DNA of 63,724 bases from assembly GCA_023139045.1 (NCBI GenBank), contig JAGLOJ010000037.1, positions 1 through 63,724 of the forward strand. Direction: 5' to 3'. The notes beneath the pieces were generated by a model that made no database searches, was not told where the DNA came from, and saw nothing but the letters and a program-made list of their open reading frames with translations. Numbering within the stretch: the stretch's first letter is position 1; each line of letters begins with the position of its first letter. The stretch is from Candidatus Sabulitectum sp. GTDB taxonomy: Bacteria; Fermentibacterota; Fermentibacteria; Fermentibacterales; JCC-6. This document shows, one piece after another, positions 61,118 to 63,724 of the stretch. The position numbers and the translations under genes were made by a program.

Positions 61118-61822
61118 ATGAAAACAGGAAATGTCAGGGAAAGAGCTGTTGTTCTTTTCAGCGGAGGACTGGATTCAACCACTGTGCTCGCAATGGCCAC
61201 AGCCGCCAATTTGGAAGTCACAGCCCTTTCTTTCAGATATGGTCAAAGACATACACTTGAGCTTCAAAAGGCAGAGGAAGCAGCAAAATCATACGATGTA
61301 AAAGAACATATCATTATAGATCTAGACCCGGAACCATTCAGAGGATCATCACTTACGGGAAATATTCCTCTGCCGAAGCACCGGGAAAACATTCTTAGGA
61401 CAATACCTTCAACTTATGTTCCTGCCAGAAACACAGTCTTTCTCTCAATTGCTCTGGGAATTGCTGAAGCGAGAAACGCAAATCATATTTTCATTGGTGT
61501 TAATTCTCTTGACTACAGTGGGTATCCGGATTGCAGACCGGAGTACATTGATGCATTCCAGAAAGTGGCCAACCTGGCCACCAAGGAGGCTGTAGAGGGT
61601 ACACCACCGATTATCCATGCGCCTCTGCTCTACATGACAAAAGCAGAAATCATTAAAGAAGGAATTGAACTGGGAGTAGACTACGGAAAGACTCTAAGCT
61701 GTTACCAGCCGAATTCCAGGGGTGAAAGCTGCGGTGTATGTGACGCCTGTATCCTGAGACTCAAGGGTTTTAAAGCAAACGGACTCAGTGATCCCGCACC
61801 ATACAGTTCAAATGAGCAATAA
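61118..61822 (+). CDS. queC: 7-cyano-7-deazaguanine synthase
   Basis: A 234-residue preQ0 synthase that converts 7-carboxy-7-deazaguanine to preQ0 with ATP and ammonia. Seen: PP-loop AVVLFSGGLDSTTVLAMA, SFRYGQRHTLELQKAEE, TYVPARNTVFLSIALGIAEA, the substrate pocket GVNSLDYSGYPDCRPEYI and the C-terminal zinc site with Cys in LSCYQP, GESCGVCDAC. The ATG lies one base after the sigma-54 activator stop. It is followed by queE, queD and folE2, a complete route from GTP to preQ0. Confidence 0.96.
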   Translation: MKTGNVRERAVVLFSGGLDSTTVLAMATAANLEVTALSFRYGQRHTLELQKAEEAAKSYDVKEHIIIDLDPEPFRGSSLTGNIPLPKHRENILRTIPSTYVPARNTVFLSIALGIAEARNANHIFIGVNSLDYSGYPDCRPEYIDAFQKVANLATKEAVEGTPPIIHAPLLYMTKAEIIKEGIELGVDYGKTLSCYQPNSRGESCGVCDACILRLKGFKANGLSDPAPYSSNEQ

Positions 61823-62417
61823 TTACAGAATAAAGGAAATGCTACTTACACTTCAGGGTGAAGGCGCCATGACGGGAACAGCAGTGGTGCTTCTCCGATT
61901 TGAGGGATGCAACCTGAACTGCGACTTCTGCGACACAGATTTCACAGGCACAGACGGTGAAGGCGGTGGAATCTTCAACACAGCATCAGAGCTGGCAGAA
62001 GCAGTGCAGAGTAAATGGTTATCAGACACAAACACCCCAAATGTGCTTTGCACCGGCGGTGAGCCTCTAATGCAGCTTGACCGGGAACTGATAAAGGAAT
62101 TCCATGCAAAAGGTTTCAGAATCCTGGTTGAAACAAATGGAACAGTTAAAGCTCAGAAGCACATCGACTGGATATGTGTAAGCCCTAAAACAAATGAGAT
62201 TCCCGTTCAGCGCAGTGGAGACGAGATAAAAATAGTCTGGCCGCAGGAAAAGACGGATCCCGGAAAGTTTGAGAAGCTTGAATTCAACTATTTCTGGATT
62301 CAACCAAAATTTGACAGGAACTACAAAGAGAACCTCAAAGCCTCAATTGAATACTGTCTGGCCAACCCACGCTGGCGACTGAGTATTCAGACCCACAGAG
62401 TAATGGGTATACCTTAG
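61812..62417 (+). CDS. queE: 7-carboxy-7-deazaguanine synthase (radical SAM)
   Basis: A 201-residue radical SAM enzyme that contracts 6-carboxytetrahydropterin to 7-carboxy-7-deazaguanine. The cluster motif is CNLNCDFCD (C-x3-C-x2-C), preceded by the family's TLQGEGAMTGTAVVLLRFEG. VLCTGGEPLMQLD and ILVETNGT are also typical. The ATG at 61812 overlaps queC by 11 bases; an upstream ATG at 61788 would lie deeper in queC. It is shorter than E. coli QueE and fits the compact form. Confidence 0.95.
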   Translation: MSNNYRIKEMLLTLQGEGAMTGTAVVLLRFEGCNLNCDFCDTDFTGTDGEGGGIFNTASELAEAVQSKWLSDTNTPNVLCTGGEPLMQLDRELIKEFHAKGFRILVETNGTVKAQKHIDWICVSPKTNEIPVQRSGDEIKIVWPQEKTDPGKFEKLEFNYFWIQPKFDRNYKENLKASIEYCLANPRWRLSIQTHRVMGIP

Positions 62418-62426
62418 GAGATCAAG

Positions 62427-62783
62427 ATGGAGATATACAGAGAATTCAAATTCGACGCTGCCCACAGGCTCCCGAACCTCCCGGATGGTCACAGGTGCGG
62501 GAATCTTCACGGACACACATTCGCAGTTTTCGTACACATTGAAGGCAGTGTAGGCAATGACACCGGCTGGGTAAAAGACTACGGTGAGATCAAGAGCATA
62601 TGTGCTCCGGTGATAGATATGCTGGATCACCGGAATCTCAATAATATTCCCGGTCTCGAGAACCCGACCAGCGAGATAATTGCCCAGTGGCTCTGGAAAA
62701 GAATAAAGCCCTATCTTCCTGACCTGAGCATGATTGAAGTAAAGGAAACCGCATCCACCGGATGCCGGTACAGGGGACAATAG
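62427..62783 (+). CDS. queD: 6-carboxytetrahydropterin synthase
   Basis: A 118-residue PTPS-family enzyme that makes 6-carboxy-5,6,7,8-tetrahydropterin from dihydroneopterin triphosphate. The zinc His ligands are seen in FDAAHRLP and LHGHTF; the catalytic Cys is in HRCGNLHGH, with DHRNLNN and SMIEVKETASTGCRYRG completing the site. GGAGATCAAG lies upstream of the ATG. It belongs to the queC-queE-queD-folE2 cluster. Confidence 0.95.
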   Translation: MEIYREFKFDAAHRLPNLPDGHRCGNLHGHTFAVFVHIEGSVGNDTGWVKDYGEIKSICAPVIDMLDHRNLNNIPGLENPTSEIIAQWLWKRIKPYLPDLSMIEVKETASTGCRYRGQ

Positions 62784-62829
62784 TACAAAAGGGTAAAAAA
62801 AAGGATAAAATAAATAAGGAAAACCGAAG

Positions 62830-63636
62830 ATGAAAGATATTCAGAGTACCCCTGATTTCCGGAATATTTCACTGAGAGAAGCAGGGATCAAAGATTTAAA
62901 GTACCCCATAACGATTCTCGACCGTGAAGAAAGAGAACAGACAACCGTGGCAGACATCTCCATGTCTGTCAGTCTTCCTCATCACTTCAAAGGTACCCAT
63001 ATGAGCCGTTTTCTGGAAGTTCTGACATCCTCCGGATGCCAGTTTACCGGAAGCACAATACCTGTTGTTCTCCAGAAACTGAAAGAAAGCCTTGAGGCTG
63101 AATCCGCAAGAATCCGGATTGAATTTCCGTATTTTCTCACAAAGCAGGCACCGGTCACCGGTGCTGAAGCAAAAATGAGTTACTTGTGCGCTTTCACCGG
63201 CGAATCAAACAGCGACAAAGAAGATTTTGTCCTGACGGTTACGGTTCCCGTCGGCACTCTTTGCCCGTGCAGCCGGGAAATCAGCCATGCAGGCGCACAT
63301 AATCAACGGGGCTACATAACCATGGATGTGCGAACTGAAAAAAAACCCGACGGCACTTTCGCATTAATCTGGATTGAAGAGCTTGTTGAAATCGCCGAGA
63401 CATCAGCTTCGTCACCGCTATACACAATTCTCAAGCGTCCTGATGAAAAATTCGTAACAGAGCAGGCATACAACAATCCGGTTTTCGTCGAAGACATTGT
63501 GCGTAATGTTGCAGAAAAACTCAGGGAAGACCCCAGAGTAACCCAGTTCACAGTAACTGCGGAAAACCAGGAGAGCATTCACAACCACAATGCCTACGCT
63601 GTTGTTACCTGGGAAAGGACTGATACACAACCTTAA
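62830..63636 (+). CDS. folE2: GTP cyclohydrolase FolE2 (type IB)
   Basis: A 268-residue type IB GTP cyclohydrolase that produces dihydroneopterin triphosphate. Seen: GIKDLKYPITILDREEREQTTVADISMSV, PHHFKGTHMSRFLEVL, and the metal site VPVGTLCPCSREISHAGAHNQRG; ENQESIHNHNAYAVV is also characteristic. FolE2 can use manganese and replaces the zinc-dependent FolE under zinc limitation. Here it feeds QueD. A 46-base gap separates it from queD with AAGGAAAACC before the ATG. No gene is seen after it up to the end of the window. Confidence 0.95.
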   Translation: MKDIQSTPDFRNISLREAGIKDLKYPITILDREEREQTTVADISMSVSLPHHFKGTHMSRFLEVLTSSGCQFTGSTIPVVLQKLKESLEAESARIRIEFPYFLTKQAPVTGAEAKMSYLCAFTGESNSDKEDFVLTVTVPVGTLCPCSREISHAGAHNQRGYITMDVRTEKKPDGTFALIWIEELVEIAETSASSPLYTILKRPDEKFVTEQAYNNPVFVEDIVRNVAEKLREDPRVTQFTVTAENQESIHNHNAYAVVTWERTDTQP

Positions 63637-63724
63637 CGGCTCCAGCGTATACTGAACTAGTACTCTGTATACCATAAACTTTCGTATCCTGCTAGCGTGA
63701 GTTTACTTTAAACCCCCGCTTCTT

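Noticed and set aside
1-63724. CRISPR arrays, rRNA genes, prophage or integrative-element modules
   Set aside because: I saw no regularly spaced direct repeats, rRNA-like stretches, integrase or phage structural genes; the only mobile element is the IS fragment at the left edge.

Overview
The window reads as a chromosome segment (about 47% G+C) from an anaerobic, Gram-negative, fermentative bacterium. It carries butyrate kinase and phosphotransbutyrylase, a Rex-controlled trimeric [FeFe] hydrogenase, and a glycan and heptosyltransferase locus with an MsbA-like ABC exporter. Gingipain-type C25 peptidases and exported proteins end in Por/type IX-like sorting domains. This combination suggests the FCB superphylum, for example Fermentibacterota or Cloacimonadota relatives; that placement is an inference from gene content.

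Layout. 1-2600: the 3' end of an IS4/Tn5-type transposase abuts a C25-peptidase gene that it truncates and that also carries an in-frame TAA; then a short exported-protein gene with an in-frame TGA and its own terminator. 2.9-10.1 kb: ptb-buk, a TfoX-N protein, a secreted trypsin-like protease, a SufS-like PLP enzyme and a 2-hydroxyacyl-CoA-dehydratase/double-cubane reductase behind a structured leader. 10.1-16.9 kb: small exported proteins (two more with a single in-frame TGA), a cNMP-binding protein, a sorting-domain protein, an SGNH hydrolase, a HAD phosphatase and a lipid kinase. 17.0-25.5 kb: rex-hydC-hydB-hydA, then a hydrogenase-like histidine kinase, a receiver protein and a receiver-kinase hybrid, all behind one promoter with a Rex box. 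25.5-30.2 kb: NYN-cold-shock protein, amidase, secG, tRNA-Leu(AAG), a thioredoxin-fold protein without its cysteines, a TPR lipoprotein and a metallo-beta-lactamase-fold hydrolase. 30.2-36.4 kb: receiver protein, large hybrid kinase, and a PilB/GspE ATPase with a receiver domain at each end. 36.6-41.7 kb: a complete C25 peptidase, a beta-propeller lipoprotein, and an ECF sigma / anti-sigma / PDZ pseudo-protease operon. 41.8-47.6 kb: ABC exporter, GT9, mutS and a small unknown gene with a strong promoter. 47.7-63.6 kb: an almost gap-free same-strand train of glycosyltransferases and membrane proteins, an NtrB/NtrC-like pair, then queC-queE-queD-folE2 for preQ0.

How the genes work together. Rex senses NADH/NAD+ and probably controls the bifurcating hydrogenase together with a putative H2- or redox-sensing kinase relay, which would link signalling to fermentative electron disposal. 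The receiver-flanked pilus ATPase and its overlapping hybrid kinase suggest direct phospho-control of pilus extension or secretion.

The most unusual signals are (i) three small exported-protein genes, each with one in-frame TGA and otherwise intact reading frames; (ii) the hydrogenase-kinase fusion inside the Rex operon; (iii) the REC-ATPase-REC fusion; (iv) a tRNA-Leu with an AAG anticodon. TGA clearly ends many other genes here (buk, the hydrogenase-kinase, several glycosyltransferases), so wholesale reassignment of TGA is unlikely.
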